The translations under genes and the position numbers were made by a program. From CAWGGS01 sp046704745 (GTDB lineage: Bacteria > Desulfobacterota > Desulfobulbia > Desulfobulbales > Desulfocapsaceae), in assembly GCA_046704745.1 (NCBI GenBank), contig JBJKRL010000040.1:15451-79450 (forward strand): 64,000 nucleotides of DNA. The letters run 5' to 3'. This document shows, piece by piece, positions 63,066 to 64,000 of this stretch (its first letter is position 1; each line of letters opens with the position of its first letter). Below the pieces are notes generated by a model, which was given only the letters and a program-made list of their open reading frames with translations, was not told the origin of the DNA and made no database searches.

Positions 63066-63554
63066 CTAAGAGGAACGAGAAGGAACCAGGCTTGATTTAT
63101 GGGTGTTGCACCACGAGTATACCGGAGGCCGGAGTTGGTGCCCTGCATCTCTGCCTTTATGCGGATTTAATTTTTTAATATCGTCTATCATCTTACCGGG
63201 TGGCAAACTTACAAAATCAACTGCATTGCCTGATACCTGGTAACTGTTCGATCCGTCTTCGTATAAAATTTCAAACAAGACATAACCCATAACAGACTCG
63301 CCTGCCTCATAAAGACGTTGGGCATATAATACAAACAAGCGATATGGACTTTCTTCGCTTCGGACAACCTCATGAATTAAATTCTCGCTTTTCCCTTCAT
63401 CTTGATCGGGCCAAACAACCCAAGAATGGATGTATTCCTCTGCCTCGACCATGAAAACACACTCCACCGCGTTGCCATCTATTACTACAACCCTGCAAGG
63501 ATGGTAATGCACTCCACAGTTAACGGTCGCTTGGATATTTTCATGCTGGCACAC
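63066..63554 (-). CDS. Hypothetical protein
   Basis: 162-residue frame with protein-like composition and alternating strands (NCGVHYHPCRVVVIDGNAVE; YRLFVLYAQRLYEAGE; YVLFEILYEDGSNSYQVSG). No signal peptide or known motif recognised. The final ~30 residues look less protein-like. Flanked by AT-rich sequence and, to the right, by an inverted-repeat element. Confidence 0.45.
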   Translation of the reverse strand: MCQHENIQATVNCGVHYHPCRVVVIDGNAVECVFMVEAEEYIHSWVVWPDQDEGKSENLIHEVVRSEESPYRLFVLYAQRLYEAGESVMGYVLFEILYEDGSNSYQVSGNAVDFVSLPPGKMIDDIKKLNPHKGRDAGHQLRPPVYSWCNTHKSSLVPSRSS

Positions 63555-64000
63555 AAGGTTAGGAGAGAGCTGTGGATACCTTCGTTTGCCAGGAGAAAAT
63601 TCCTCTTATCGACCTGTATTTCTATTCCATTTTTTCATTTTTTACATCAAAATGCGCAATTCAATATTAAAAACCTCCTTCCACAAGGTAAAGGTACTTC
63701 CATCCTACCGCGACAACACTTTCCCAGAATAGCTACTCAGAAACATCAGGAAATATTTGAGCTAGCCCGGATTTCTCGTCAGCCCACGCAGCGTCAGGTT
63801 CGAAGTTTTTGGTAATGGACTATAATAAACTATGTTCATTGCCAAAACACTGAAGAAGATGGCGCTGCCTGGGCTGACCTTTGGTGAACACTGTGGAAAT
63901 TTGATAATGTTCCTGTTTCTGTAAAATGTCTTGCTCTTCCTGCCGTGGAGACAAATTGACACAGTGTTCATGAGAAATCCGGGCTAGGACGGCCCCCAGC
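63555..64000. other. Right-edge region with inverted-repeat element
   Basis: Apart from the element at 63763-63987 nothing is recognised. A short frame inside the element is not considered a gene. Confidence 0.5.
63763..63987. mobile_element. 225-bp inverted-repeat element (repeat family 3)
   Basis: Perfect 16-bp terminal inverted repeats, CTAGCCCGGATTTCTC (63763-63778) and its complement (63972-63987). The left ~45 bp reappear in part at 15682-15730. No transposase frame, so a MITE-like or solo element is likely. Confidence 0.6.

Noticed and set aside
1..64000. tRNA or rRNA genes
   Set aside because: None recognised by eye on either strand; a tRNA search program would be needed to exclude them fully.

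Overview
The window most likely comes from an anaerobic, Gram-negative member of the Desulfobacterota (a sulfate-reducer-like or fermenting deltaproteobacterium). The support is a set of oxygen-sensitive molybdopterin/[4Fe-4S] hydroxylase-type enzymes, an ADP-forming acyl-CoA synthetase, TRAP transporters, a sigma-54 activator, outer-membrane proteins and an anaerobic-type glycerol-3-phosphate dehydrogenase. This placement is inference; no rRNA or tRNA gene was seen.

Region 1 (1-36.7 kb) looks like a catabolic island for polyphenols (pyrogallol, phloroglucinol, resorcinol or hydroxyhydroquinone type compounds). It holds three separate large/small subunit pairs of the pyrogallol-phloroglucinol transhydroxylase family: 1-3220 (cut by the left edge, with an SCP2-like domain fused to its large subunit), 11641-14998 and 24758-28206. 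All three large subunits keep the Asp-Ser pair that positions molybdenum in the characterised enzyme. Around them lie an acyl-CoA degradation operon (SDR, ADP-forming acyl-CoA synthetase, enoyl-CoA hydratase, BbsAB-like thiolase/OB-fold pair), two tandem cyclase-family hydrolases that could open a reduced 1,3-diketone ring, two complete TRAP transporters, an MFS carrier, and regulators of four families (sigma-54 activator, IclR, two paralogous GntR/FCD). A palindrome, ATTACATGYAAT and close variants, recurs at the promoters of most of these transcription units and probably defines a shared regulon. The first transhydroxylase operon instead has a sigma-54-like promoter with two identical palindromes at about -88 and -110.

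Region 2 (37.1-42.9 kb), visibly more GC-rich, is a six-gene operon: ABC ATPase, FtsX-type permease, LolA-like protein, outer-membrane barrel, and a LytS/LytTR two-component system. It looks like a self-regulated envelope export or lipoprotein-trafficking system. A PAS histidine kinase follows.

Region 3 (45.0-60.2 kb) is a glycerol regulon, all on the minus strand: the rhizobial-type glycerol ABC transporter GlpSTPQUV, GlpA and GlpB without GlpC, GlpK, GlpD and two DeoR-family GlpR repressors. A recurring TTTCGCAARTGAAA-like operator lies in front of the units.

Region 4 (60.6-64 kb) holds a divergent MarR/cupin pair, a PaiB-like flavin protein and poorly recognised sequence.

Three families of small non-coding mobile repeats occur: a 145-194 bp element with terminal inverted repeats and 4-5 bp target duplications (16.8, 22.4 and 23.2 kb), a 145-224 bp fold-back element with GATTACCACTGAA ends (10.8, 11.4, 32.6 and 44.5 kb), and a 225 bp inverted-repeat element at the right edge with a partial relative at 15.7 kb.
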